From NCBI RefSeq assembly GCF_001653515.1, contig NZ_LYOY01000001.1, forward strand, positions 1,133,769 through 1,197,768: a stretch of DNA of 64,000 nt. The letters run 5' to 3'. The stretch comes from Streptomyces sp. ERV7 (lineage in GTDB: Bacteria > Actinomycetota > Actinomycetes > Streptomycetales > Streptomycetaceae). A program made the translations under genes and the position numbers. Under the pieces are notes generated by a model that was given only the letters and a program-made list of their open reading frames with translations, made no database searches and was not told the DNA's origin. Positions 8,658-18,200 of this stretch are shown here, piece by piece (position 1 is the first letter of the stretch; every line of letters begins with the position of its first letter).

Positions 8658-9698
8658 TCAGGCGGCGTCGGCCAGGGTGCCCGGGACGATCGCGGCCGGG
8701 CCGAAGCGGGCGCGGGCGCGGTCGGCGACCGCCTCGATGCGGCGGGCCCGGTCGTCCGTGGGGTCGAACGTCAGCTGCCGGGAGGCCAGTCGGGCGGGCG
8801 TCAGTCCCTCGGCCCGCAGGGAGACGCCCCGGACGCGGGCTCGCTGGAGGCCGAGCGACTCATGGATCGCGTACGCCAGCGCGGTCAGCGCCGGGGAGTG
8901 GGCCGTGGGCTCGCGCAGGGTGCGGCCACGGGTGGTGGTGGACCGGTCGGCGTACCGGACGGTGAGCGTCAGGGAGCGGCACACCTGCTCCGTGCCGCGC
9001 AGCCGGGCGCCCAGCTCCTCCGCGAGGGAGAGCAGCGCACGGCGCCGGCGGTCGGGGTCCAACTCGTCGTGGGGGAAGGAGCGTTCGGCACCGAGGGAGC
9101 GGGCCGCCGCGTTCGGCACGACGGGTGTGCGGTCGATGCCCAGGGCCCGTTCATGGAGCTCGCGCCCGGTCCGCGCGCCGACGATCCGCTGCAAGGTGGC
9201 GAGCGGGGCGGCGGCGACCCGGCCGACCGAGTCGAGCCCGTACGAGCAGAGGGTACGGGCGGTCGCGGAGCCGACGCCGTCCAGCGCGGCGACGGGCTTG
9301 CCGGCCAGGAACTCCCTCACCTCGTCCGGGGGCAGCACCAGGGTCGTGCCCGGCCGGGCGCCCCGGGCGGCCATCCGGGCCAGCATCGGGTTGGGCCCGG
9401 CCCCGATGGCGCAGTCCACTCCGCAGTGGGCGAGCGCCCTGACCCGGATGACGGAGGCGAGCTGGGCCGCGTTCCACCCGAAGTACCGTTCGGCGCCCCG
9501 GACATCGACGAGCGCGGCGTCCGGCGGGAGCGCCTGCACGACCGGGGTGAGACCGCCGAGCACCGCGAGCAGCGCGGGGAGCACGGCCTCGCACCCGCCG
9601 CCCGCACCCGCGTTCCCACCGGCAGCGCATCCCCCGCCCTCAGGAGGCACATGGAACCGGACACAGAGGATCATCCCGCGCCTCATCCCGCGCCTCAT
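8658..9698 (-). CDS. imuB: Host ImuB-like Y-family polymerase homolog (clamp-binding, probably non-catalytic)
   Basis: The protein is a Y-family homolog next to dnaE2, like ImuB of the DnaE2 mutasome. The first catalytic Asp of true DinB is missing (MILCVRFH instead of an FxDxFFA-type motif), and the palm SxDE is replaced by PPDAALVDV. It has an HhH segment (VAALDGVGSATARTLCSYG) and a C-terminal clamp-binding-like SRQLTFDP. Three possible ATGs at 9698, 9686 and 9674 sit in a triplicated 12-bp repeat. The first overlaps the dnaE2 stop as ATGA and has GGGGAG upstream; the third matches the element copy (MILY...). The operon promoter, upstream of dnaE2, is now separated from it by the 23-kb insertion. 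Confidence 0.82.
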   Translation of the reverse strand: MRRGMRRGMILCVRFHVPPEGGGCAAGGNAGAGGGCEAVLPALLAVLGGLTPVVQALPPDAALVDVRGAERYFGWNAAQLASVIRVRALAHCGVDCAIGAGPNPMLARMAARGARPGTTLVLPPDEVREFLAGKPVAALDGVGSATARTLCSYGLDSVGRVAAAPLATLQRIVGARTGRELHERALGIDRTPVVPNAAARSLGAERSFPHDELDPDRRRRALLSLAEELGARLRGTEQVCRSLTLTVRYADRSTTTRGRTLREPTAHSPALTALAYAIHESLGLQRARVRGVSLRAEGLTPARLASRQLTFDPTDDRARRIEAVADRARARFGPAAIVPGTLADAA

Positions 9699-9706
9699 CC
9701 CGCGCT
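9671..9706 (-). repeat. Three tandem 12-bp units that triplicate the imuB start codon
   Basis: The plus-strand unit TCATCCCGCGCC is present twice, followed by TCATCCCGCGCT. On the coding strand each unit contains GCGGGATGA, so each one offers an ATG in the same frame. The first unit also contains the dnaE2 stop codon. Copy-number change would lengthen the N-terminus by four residues (MRRG) per unit without changing frame. Confidence 0.9.
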
Positions 9707-11311
9707 CCCCGGGCTCTGGTGCCACAGCTTCCGGCCGGTGGCGGCCCGTTCGCCGGGGGGCTGGAGGTCGGCCCAGGGGTTCAGCTGATACCCCGTGGAC
9801 AGTTCGATACGGCGTCCGCCGCCGGGCTCCTCCCCGGGCACCCCTTCGCCCTCGCCCGCACCCTTGCCCCTGTCCTTGTCCTTGTCCTTGTCCTTGTCCT
9901 TGTCCCTGCCGTCGCCGCCGCCCTCGCCGCCGGGCGTCGCCAGACGGGCCGAGACCGCGTCCAGGCCGCCCTCGCGGCGCAGTTCCACCAGTTCGGCCAG
10001 GTTCCAGGCCGCCGCGCCCACCACGCTCAGGCTGCGTGGGCCGCGCCGTTGCACCACCCCTCGTACCAGCAGCAGCCAGGAATGGAAGACCGTGTGAGCG
10101 CAGGCGGCGTGGCTGTCGCCGAAGAAGGCGAGGTCGACCAGGCCCGTTCCATCGTCCAGCGTGGTGAAGATGACCCGCTGACCGGACCGGACGGGCGGGG
10201 TCTGGGTGGCCGCCTTGGCGCCCGCGACCAGGACGGTCTCCCCGTGCCCGGCGTCCCGCAGCCGCTTGGCCGAGACCACTCCCAGCTCCTTCAGGAACGT
10301 CTCGTGATCCACCATCAGATGGCGGGACGTGTCCATGCCGAGGATGCCCAGCTCGGCGCTGAGCCGCTCCGCCTCGTCGAGGTCGGGCAGTCCGGCGCGG
10401 GCCGTCCGCCGCCCGTCGCCGAGCGGGAGCTGGCCGCCACCGGACCCGGCCGCGCGCCGGGCGCGGTGGAGTTCGGCGAGGTGCAGCAGCAGGTCGCGCC
10501 GGTTGCCGCCGAACGCGTCGAGCGCGCCGACCTGGGCGAGCCGTTCGGCCACGGGGCGGCTCGGCCTGGCCCGCCGCCAGAAGTCGAGCAGCGAGGAGTA
10601 GGGCTGCCCCTGTGCGATCCGGGCGGTCTCGGCCTCGCTGATCCCCTGGACGTCCGCGAGCGCCAGACGGAGCCCCCAGATCCGGGAATTGGATACCAGT
10701 TCGATTCGATGGACGGCCGACGACCGGTTCACGTCCACCGGCAGGATCGGCACCCCGCGCCGCCGCGCGTCCGCGAGCAGCAGCCGCTTGGGGTACATCC
10801 CGGGGTCGTGGGTGAGCAGCCCGGCGTAGAAGGCGGCCGGGTGGTGGGCCTTGAGCCAGGCCGACTGGTAGGTCGGCACGGCGAACGCGACGGCGTGCGC
10901 CTTGCAGAAGCCGTACGAGCCGAAGGCCTTGATGATCTCCCAGGTTCGGTCGATCACTTCGGGTGTGTACGAGCGCCCGGCCGCGCACGCGGCGAACCAG
11001 ACGCGGATCTTCTCCTGCGACTCGGGGTCGGAGAGCGCACGCCGCGCCTGGTCGGCCTTGGCCCGGTCGCAGCCGGTCATCACGGACACCATCTCGATGA
11101 GCTGCTCGTGGAAGACGACGACGCCGTAGGTCTCCCCCAGGACGCCCGCCAGGTCCTCGTGCGGATGGCGCACCGGGGCCCGCCCGTGGCGCGCCTCGAT
11201 GAACGGCCGGACCATGTCGGCGGCGACCGGCCCCGGCCGGAAGAGCGAGATGTCCACGACCAGGTCGTGGAAGGTCGAGGGCTGGAGCCGCCCGATCAGA
11301 TCGCGCTGGCC
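9695..11311 (-). pseudogene. dnaE2: 3' fragment of host dnaE2 (C-terminal 538 residues)
   Basis: The frame starts at the Gly-Gln-Arg codons at the element junction and continues GRLQPSTFHDLVVDISLFRP, the conserved C-family polymerase block. It includes the fingers (YGFCKAHAVAFAVPTYQSAW), helix-hairpin-helix, and the OB/tail region ending in LWHQSPGSAG. It lacks PHP and palm domains. The frame is intact with no stops, so the disruption looks recent. A GTG at 11257 could only start a catalytically dead piece. A (GAC-AAG) microsatellite encodes a Lys-Asp repeat linker. The missing N-terminal part lies at 34,625-36,579. DnaE2 is the error-prone replicative-type polymerase of SOS mutagenesis. Confidence 0.95.
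9870..9907 (-). repeat. Hexanucleotide microsatellite in dnaE2 3' fragment
   Basis: The plus-strand unit CCTTGT is repeated about six times, encoding alternating Asp-Lys in the linker near the DnaE2 C-terminus. The element-borne dnaE2 lacks this charged insert at the same place. Confidence 0.85.
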
Positions 11312-11313
11312 CG
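11308..11313. repeat. Left junction core GGCCCG (att site)
   Basis: This is the 6-bp core at the boundary between the dnaE2 3' fragment and the element. On the dnaE2 strand it reads CGGGCC and spans the Pro-Gly-Gln codons. The identical hexamer is at 34623-34628, in direct orientation. Confidence 0.85.
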
Positions 11314-11325
11314 TTCATTAGTCAA

Positions 11326-11352
11326 GTCATGTGTCGGGTTTCTATGTGTCGG
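11326..11352 (+). repeat. Left subterminal sites, candidate recombinase binding repeats
   Basis: ATGTGTCGG occurs twice, at 11329-11337 and 11344-11352, 15 bp apart start to start. The block GTCATGTGTCGGGTTTC (11326-11342) matches, in inverted orientation, GTCACTGTCGGTTTTC near the right end (34592-34607). Both ends also begin with TTC right after the core. These short, imperfect matches suggest arm-type binding sites rather than classic terminal inverted repeats. Confidence 0.6.
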
Positions 11353-11398
11353 CTTCCCTGCTGGCCCCGGGCCCTCTTGAACCGTCCCCGATACCTCG

Positions 11399-12826
11399 TC
11401 AAATGGAGCGGTAGCCGGGCGGCCGCCGACGGATACCGATGAGAGCCTCACGCACCTGGTCCACCAGGGCAGAATCCGGATCGCGCCTATCTACCAGGTC
11501 GTTGTACAGGCTGCCCAACTCCCGGGCTGCGTCCGCGAAGCGGTGCACGTCGCGGAGCAACAGGCCGACGTACAGACGTACCTCCAAGACCACAGTGTTC
11601 GTGGGCGCCCGGTGAGCGCGCAACTGGGTCAGTTCACGCTGGAGGTCATCCAGTGCGCGCTGGTGCTGGCCGAGTCCGATACGACAGCGGGCGGCCTGAA
11701 TGCGGCAGGCGCGGGCGTCGTCCGCCGCCTGTGCGCCGAGGAGCCCGAGTTCGGCGGCCAAGGCGTCATAGGCTGGCAGTGCCGAACTCAGTTTGCCCGC
11801 CTCAAACAGGGCCTGGGCGGCTGCTAGGCGGTCGGCCCGTCCCTCCGCGCTGACCTGCGTGTGGCGCTGCTGAGGACCGGTTGTCGACGTGGCGGCCGAC
11901 AAGCGTAGTGCGTCGCCAGGTATCGGCACCGGGGGCAGCGTCAAGGTCGGCAGGTCGGGGAAGAACAGGTAGCCGGGATGCTGGTGTGGCAGGTGGCCCA
12001 GGAGCTCGTCGATCACGTGGCGAGCACTGTTGGGGCGATCGTCGGCGCGCTTGGCCAGCAGGTCCAGAACGAGCCGTTCCAGTCGCGGGTCAACGTCCCT
12101 GCGGGCGCTGCGCAACGGTGAGGGGGGCTGGAGCACGTGCGCGCACATCAGGTTGACGATGTTGTCCCCGTCGAACAGCCGCTCACCTGCCAGAAGCTCG
12201 TACAGGACCACGCCCAGGGCGTAGAGGTCGGTCTGTGGCGTGATATGACCCGCATCGAACTGTTCGGGGGCCATGTAGTGCGGGCTGCCGATGATCTGTT
12301 GGGGTTTCGTCAGGCGGGTGGGCGCATCCGCTCCCAGGGCCATGGCGATGCCAAAGTCGAGAACCTTCACAGTGCCGTCGACCGCGATCATGATATTGGC
12401 TGGCTTGATGTCGCGGTGGATCACGTGGACTTCGTGGGCGTGGTGCAGGGCGGCGCATACGTGCAAGGCCAGACATACGGCCCACACTGGAGGCACGCTC
12501 CCAGAAGCGTCGATCACCCGCTTCAGGGAGACGCCCTGTACGAGTTCCATGACCATGAACATGCGATCTGCGGTGCCGTCAAGGAAGGCGTCGTGCACCT
12601 GGGGGATGCCCGGGTGGTGCAGCTGCGCGGTCACGCGCACCTCCCGTTGGAAGCGTTCCACGAAGGCGGCAGCGTCATGGTGGGCGGCGAGGTCATCCAG
12701 GATGAGTTTGACGGCGACATCGCGGCCCAAGAGCAGATCGTAGGCGCGCCAGACCTGCCCCATGCCGCCTTCGTCGAGCGATTCGCGCAGCGCGTAGCGC
12801 TTGGCGATGATCCGTGGCTCAGGCAC
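11399..12826 (-). CDS. Cytoplasmic Hanks-type Ser/Thr protein kinase with TPR-like C-terminus
   Basis: The first ~270 of 475 residues form a complete kinase domain: glycine loop LDEGGMGQVWRAYD, VAVKL lysine, HRDIKPANIM catalytic loop, DFG, and YMAPEQ. After a Pro-rich linker the C-terminal ~150 residues form helical repeats resembling tetratricopeptides (SALPAYDALAAELGLLG and following). No transmembrane helix is seen, unlike the PASTA/PknB class. Its start overlaps the end of the AIPR-family gene by 8 bp, so the two are probably translated together. Kinase-containing phage-defence systems are known; its role here as a regulator or effector is inferred only from context. It is the first element gene next to the left junction. 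Confidence 0.88.
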   Translation of the reverse strand: MPEPRIIAKRYALRESLDEGGMGQVWRAYDLLLGRDVAVKLILDDLAAHHDAAAFVERFQREVRVTAQLHHPGIPQVHDAFLDGTADRMFMVMELVQGVSLKRVIDASGSVPPVWAVCLALHVCAALHHAHEVHVIHRDIKPANIMIAVDGTVKVLDFGIAMALGADAPTRLTKPQQIIGSPHYMAPEQFDAGHITPQTDLYALGVVLYELLAGERLFDGDNIVNLMCAHVLQPPSPLRSARRDVDPRLERLVLDLLAKRADDRPNSARHVIDELLGHLPHQHPGYLFFPDLPTLTLPPVPIPGDALRLSAATSTTGPQQRHTQVSAEGRADRLAAAQALFEAGKLSSALPAYDALAAELGLLGAQAADDARACRIQAARCRIGLGQHQRALDDLQRELTQLRAHRAPTNTVVLEVRLYVGLLLRDVHRFADAARELGSLYNDLVDRRDPDSALVDQVREALIGIRRRPPGYRSI

Positions 12827-14990
12827 CGTTCGTGCCGTCCTCCCGCCTCACGTCCCCACCGCTCTCGCCCGGGTACGACTCAGCCGTCTGGGTCTCGTGC
12901 CACAGTTCCTGCGCAAGGTCGCTCAGTGTGGGGCCGCCGGGCATAGCCCAGCGCGTGCTGCCCTGGACCGCGAGCGGGGCGTCGTCCCAGCCAGCCTGCC
13001 GCCACATGTGCACGATCAGACCGGCAAGGGAGTAGCGGCCTCCGTCCGCCGCCCACAGCAGCGGCTTGGCCGTGTCGTTGGTCCATGTCGCCATGAACCG
13101 GTTCGGGTCGGCATTCAGCCACTCCCCGATCGCCTCGTCCTCCCGGGGGCCGGGGTGGTACATGAGCTGGGTGCCCTCTGGCAGCCGGCGCTGATCGACC
13201 AGGAGCCGCACGGGGTTGGGACGCCGCCCGCGGCGCGACTCGGGGGGACGCTGATAGACGGCGAGCTCGGGGTCGTGCCCCGGTCGTTCGAACGACTCCA
13301 GGACGGCTGCCGCCAGGTCCCGGCAAACGGCCGCCTGTGAGAACGTGCGCGAGACGAAGCTGTGCGGCCCGTACAGCAGATCGACTTCGGCGATGAGGTG
13401 GGCCAGGGCCTGAGCAGTGAGTTTCACGGCAGCGTCCAGCATGGGCTGCCAGTCCGCATCAAGGTCGTCGATAGCCTCAATGTCCGTGCGCTGGAACACC
13501 AGATGAGCCACCAGGAGGGCACCGCTCTCCGCGATTGCGGCAGCCCGGCCGGGCAAGGTCGCGGCCAGGTCGTGGACGGTCTGCTGCACGGTGCGTAGCA
13601 GCTGCACCGAGCGCCAGATCTGCACGGCGGAGGGCGGCTCGGCAAACAGCTGCGTATAGCCGCCCTCCGGGGCAGACTGCCACAGGAAGTCGGTGGAGGC
13701 ACGAGTCCCTGCAACCATCCGTGCGTCGGAGTGAGCGCAGGCCAGGGCGGTGGCTGCTTCCAATACGGTGCAGCCCGCGTCGGGCGCGGGCTCAAGTTCA
13801 CCGCGCTTGACGATGTAGTCCTTCTCAAGGGTGAGCCGGAAGTCGTCGCGGATGTAGGCCTGCACCGGATCCAGTGCGATGAAGTCGCGTTGCTCCACAT
13901 GGTTTTGGGTGTTGGTGGCCACCGTGACAGAGCTGGCAAACCCGGGCGGGGTCTGTCCGACGGTGATGATCCTTACCATGACCTTCACCTCGGCGAGCGC
14001 CTGCGGATCGTCCGCGAAAGCGCGGTACAGCGATGCCACAGTCTGTGCACCATTAACGATCTGCGCGTCGGTCAGGGTGAGGCGCACCGGCGCGCCCTGG
14101 GCGCGGCGACCGAAGTACTCGGCGGTGGCCGACTCGCACAGCACCGTGATCCCGTTGTTGAAGTACCAGAATTTCTCGGGGTTTTTGGCCAGGCTGTCGT
14201 CCAGCGTGGCGTTGACCGATGTGTGCCCCAGCGAGCGGCGTACGTTGACGTTAAATAGTTCTCCGCCGTGCCGCTCGTACCAGTGGGCGATCTCGTCGGC
14301 GGTGACCGTGCCGACATGGGCGGGATACGGCAGATCCTGCCCGTACCAGCCGTCGACGAAGGTGGCCGTCACGGTCACTGGCTGTGGCGCCAGGTCCTGG
14401 CGGATCGCCGCGACCAGATCGCTGCTCGCGAGCACCGTCAGATTGGTGCGGGTGTCCAAGTCGGGAGACTCGCGGTGGATCAGCTGCAGGGCGCTCGTCG
14501 CCGGTGCCGCCGGCCCCATGACGGCAGCAACGAGGTGGACCTGGGGCATGGGCTGGGCAAGCACACGGTGGATTCGATCCGCGAAGCCCTGGAATCGGGC
14601 GTTGAAGCGGTCGAAGTCCAGGTTGTCCAGCATCCGGAAGGCGTTGAGGAGCTTAGAGGCGTCGGCGGACGTGAACCGGGCAGCGCCCTGGTCACTCCAC
14701 TTGGCCTGGATCAACCACAACTCACCTGTAGCCTGCGACACGGCCACGGCATCGATGCCGAAGTCATCAGCTCCGTCGGTGACAGCGGCGGCCGCCTCCT
14801 GCGAGGTGCAGTCTGTCGCGATCCGTACTGCCTTCGCCGCGAGGGCACGGGAGAAGAACAGGGTCTCGCGGTTGCGGGCGAACTCGCTCTCCCCCAGGTC
14901 GATCAGCCCGTCGAACTCACTCGCGAGAGCCTGCCGGACCTGCCGCACCTGCAGGGGCGTAGCCGCCTCTGGGTTACTCCCTGCCGTCAC
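12819..14990 (-). CDS. AIPR-family abortive-infection/phage-resistance-like protein with nuclease-like N-terminus
   Basis: The central region carries the AIPR signature (KFWYFNNGITVLCE, then AQIVNGAQTVASLYRAF, and TNTQNHVEQRDF). The N-terminus has a PD-(D/E)xK-like pattern: Asp in DDFGIDAVAV followed by LWLIQAKW. The last ~110 residues (LLVDQRRLPEGTQLMYHPG to GSTRWAMPGGP) resemble a RAMA/DUF4357-type nucleic-acid-binding module. AIPR proteins are named from an Abi plasmid gene and are associated with phage defence. GTG at 14990 is preferred over GTG 15020 because GGAG precedes it at good spacing. It overlaps the kinase gene by 8 bp. Confidence 0.82.
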   Translation of the reverse strand: MTAGSNPEAATPLQVRQVRQALASEFDGLIDLGESEFARNRETLFFSRALAAKAVRIATDCTSQEAAAAVTDGADDFGIDAVAVSQATGELWLIQAKWSDQGAARFTSADASKLLNAFRMLDNLDFDRFNARFQGFADRIHRVLAQPMPQVHLVAAVMGPAAPATSALQLIHRESPDLDTRTNLTVLASSDLVAAIRQDLAPQPVTVTATFVDGWYGQDLPYPAHVGTVTADEIAHWYERHGGELFNVNVRRSLGHTSVNATLDDSLAKNPEKFWYFNNGITVLCESATAEYFGRRAQGAPVRLTLTDAQIVNGAQTVASLYRAFADDPQALAEVKVMVRIITVGQTPPGFASSVTVATNTQNHVEQRDFIALDPVQAYIRDDFRLTLEKDYIVKRGELEPAPDAGCTVLEAATALACAHSDARMVAGTRASTDFLWQSAPEGGYTQLFAEPPSAVQIWRSVQLLRTVQQTVHDLAATLPGRAAAIAESGALLVAHLVFQRTDIEAIDDLDADWQPMLDAAVKLTAQALAHLIAEVDLLYGPHSFVSRTFSQAAVCRDLAAAVLESFERPGHDPELAVYQRPPESRRGRRPNPVRLLVDQRRLPEGTQLMYHPGPREDEAIGEWLNADPNRFMATWTNDTAKPLLWAADGGRYSLAGLIVHMWRQAGWDDAPLAVQGSTRWAMPGGPTLSDLAQELWHETQTAESYPGESGGDVRREDGTNGA

Positions 14991-15268
14991 GCCCCGTCTC
15001 CGTCCGTTTGCGACCAGCACTATACGAACGAGGACGCGCCCAGCTCCACGAGGGTTCCCAGAGGCTCGGCGCGCCCAGAACGGGCCAGTTCCAGAAATGT
15101 AGTGCCACCTACGGCGACCAGCACAGGGCCTGGCTACAAGTCGCTCTTAGGCAGATCCGTCACGAATAGAACACACCATTAGCAACTATGCAACAGGCTC
15201 CCTTAATGCCCAACGCCTTGGAGATTCCCTCTCATTCCTAAAGTCCGAGTTGCTGGATGGTATGGATG

Positions 15269-18200
15269 TCACCAGGCGGCCCGCAGGCTCAAAGTGAGCC
15301 GGTCGTCAGTGAGGGTCGCGTCGAAATCGATTCCGCTGTCGATAATCGTGAGGACGTCGAGATACGTGTCGGCCGGGATGATAGCCACAGTGTCTTGGTT
15401 TGCGTCGGCGGTCAGGGGTGACGGCTGAGGACCGGCGGAGAACCTCAACTGGACGGGGAGGCCGTCAGCGACGGCCACTCCGGTGGTCGTGACATGCAAG
15501 GAGGTATGTCTGGCATCGAGCAGGCTGCCGATCATACTGGGGCGGCGAGTGCGGACGTATTCCAGCAGGTCGTTGATCTCATAGGAGGTGGCGGAAAATT
15601 CGCGGCGCCATCCGTCAATGTGGAGGTCGGTCAGCCAGGCGCGCAGTTCATCAGCGCCAATGTTCCGGTCGTTGGCCGACCGGCCGATCTGGTGGGCGAG
15701 GCGGCGGGAGGTGACACCAGCGTTTAGCAGGGCGAGGGCCTGAGCGGTGTCAACACCGTGGCGCAGGTGCCAACCGACGGTGGCGGGCAGCCTGATCTCG
15801 GCCCGGGCTTGTTCCAGACGAGTGTTGATGAGGTTGGTCAGCGCGCCGAGGGTCCAGGCGAGATAGTGCTCGAAGGTAACGCTGATGTTGCTGACGGTCT
15901 GTTCCAAAGCCCATTCGCGAGGCAGACCCGGCAGCCAGGCGTCGGCGAGGTCGGGGATGGTCGTACCACCGGTCCATCCGGTGATCGCCGCGGCAATGTC
16001 TACGTGGCGGCGAGCGCTGGTGCTGGTCCGCTTCTCAGTGAAAGTCCACGCTTCCTTGGCTTCTGGGAAAGTCAGCAGAACGCCGTACACGCCGTACTGG
16101 GTGAAGAAGTCCAGAGTCCGCTGGAGTGGCCATTCGTCAGGGAGCACGCCAGCCAAGACCTCTGCCCAGATGCCCTCGTAGGCCGGCGCGGTGGCGGCGG
16201 GGTCTCGCAGGAGGGCCTGGGCGAGGGCTTCGGCGATCGAGTCCAGGGCGCGGGCGGTGCCGATGCTGGTGCCCGGGGTGGTCCAGCGCCGCCGGGCGGC
16301 CGGTTCGGTGGCCTCGTACTGTTCGGCGACCTTTGTGGCCAGTTGCAGCCAGCGGTCCTTGAGATCGGGCGGTAGCTGTCGCATGGCCAACAGCCGCTCG
16401 ACGGCGGCCATCGGCTCGATGGCCGTGAGGGTGGGAACGCGGGAGAGCGCGTCTAGGGTGAACCACACGTAGGAGGCGAAGTTGGCAGCGTGATTCTCGG
16501 CGAGCTTGAAGATGGCATCGGCGGTCTCAGCAATCAGCTGTTCGGCGGCGGCGAGGTCGGTCAGGGCGTCGTCGGTGCCGAGCGCGGACAGCACCTGCAG
16601 GCGCTCCGCGCCAGGTTCGAGCAGGGAAAAGTCGGGGGAGCGCGGGTCGCGGTGGCGGGTGAGCAGGATCCAGCCTTCGCTTTCGCGTCCGGCCCGTCCG
16701 GCACGGCCAACGGCGTTGAGCAGTTGCGCTGGTCCCATTTGCGGCTGGCCGGACCAGGTGCGTGGCAGACCGTCGTCGACCTCACTGTTGATGATGACGG
16801 AGCGCACCGGCAGGTTGACGCCGTCGGTGAGCGTGCTGGTACAGCACAGTGCTTTGAGCTGGTCGCTGCGCAGGGCGTCCTCGACGGCGTGCAGGACTTC
16901 GGCGGGCAGTTGGGCGTGGTGGTAGGCGACCCCGTGTCGGGCGCAGTCCACGATCGGGTGGTCGGCGCCGAGGGTGTCGGCGAGGAAGCCAGCGAGTGGG
17001 GCTGCGGGCGGGAATTCGGGCAGGAGAGCGGCGATGGCCTGGGCGGTGTTGCGTGTGGCGAGGCGGGAGGTGCAGACCACCAGGACACTGCCAGTGCGGG
17101 ATAGGTGTGCAGCCCCAAATGCGAATAGGGCGTAGTTCGTCACCGATGAGGCCTGCTTGCCGGTGGTGTCGCCGGGGAACTTCTCACGGTAGACCCGCTG
17201 CCCTAGCGGCTGGTCACGCTGAGTGGCCATGTGAAAAGTCTTGCCGGCCGAGGTCGGGCGGACGCTGATGCGCAGGCCCATCGGCAGGACCGCCTCTGTG
17301 TTGCGGGTCCGGTTTGCGCGCGGCGGGAGCTTGGTACGGGTGAGCTGGTCAGAGAACTTGATTGGGCTCAGAAGACCGTGCAACCGACGGGGCCCGCGCC
17401 ATTGCGAGGTGAACACGACGTCCTCGGCGGGCTGGCTGGGGTCGAGCCAGGCTGCGAGCTCAGCGTGGTTGCCGACCGCGGCAGACAGCAGGACCAGCCG
17501 CGGTGGGCTCGGATGGGCCTGGCAGAACGCCAAGAGTCCTTCGAGGAGGAAGCCGCGCTCCGTGTGCTGCATGTGATGAGCCTCGTCGACCACGATCAGG
17601 CCCACCCCCTCCAGTGCTGCATTCGCGTCCTGCCGCAGGGCGTGCATCAGCCGCTCGGGAGTGAGGACCTCCACATCTCCATCGCCGACTGTGGCTTGGG
17701 CGCCCGGCGCGGGGAAGTCGGGCAGGTCGTCGCCAAGTTTGCGGCCCAGCACTCGTAGCCGGGAGCGAAGGGCCTGGCGCATCTCCCGGCCCAGGCTGCG
17801 CAGCGGCGAGACATACAGCACCCGACCGGCACCAGCAGCCAGATGGGCGCAGATGACTAGCTGTGCCATGAGCGTCTTGCCAGCACTGGTCGGCACGCTG
17901 ATCAGCAGCCGGGAGGTGGCTGGGTCCAGCGGGCGGGACTGTCGCAGCAGTTCCCGCTGCGGCGGCCACAGCGTCATCACTGGAGGGTCGGAGAGGGCGA
18001 AGGCCTGGGCGAGTGCTGGCGGGGTATCGGGAGGCAGCAGCCGCTGGAGACTGCCGTCGGCCAGGTCGTCCAGGAGTTCCAGCAGATGGGCGGCTACCCA
18101 GCGGGCGGAGCGGTCCGCTATGCCGGCGCTGCCAGTGACCACATCCCGCAGATGAGTCCGAGCGGTCTCCAATGCTGCGGGGTCGGCACGGGTAAGAAAC

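Noticed and set aside
9870..9907. Short tandem CTTGTC repeats as a possible CRISPR or regulatory array
   Set aside because: The units are 6 bp, contiguous, in frame and encode an Asp-Lys linker; it is a coding microsatellite.
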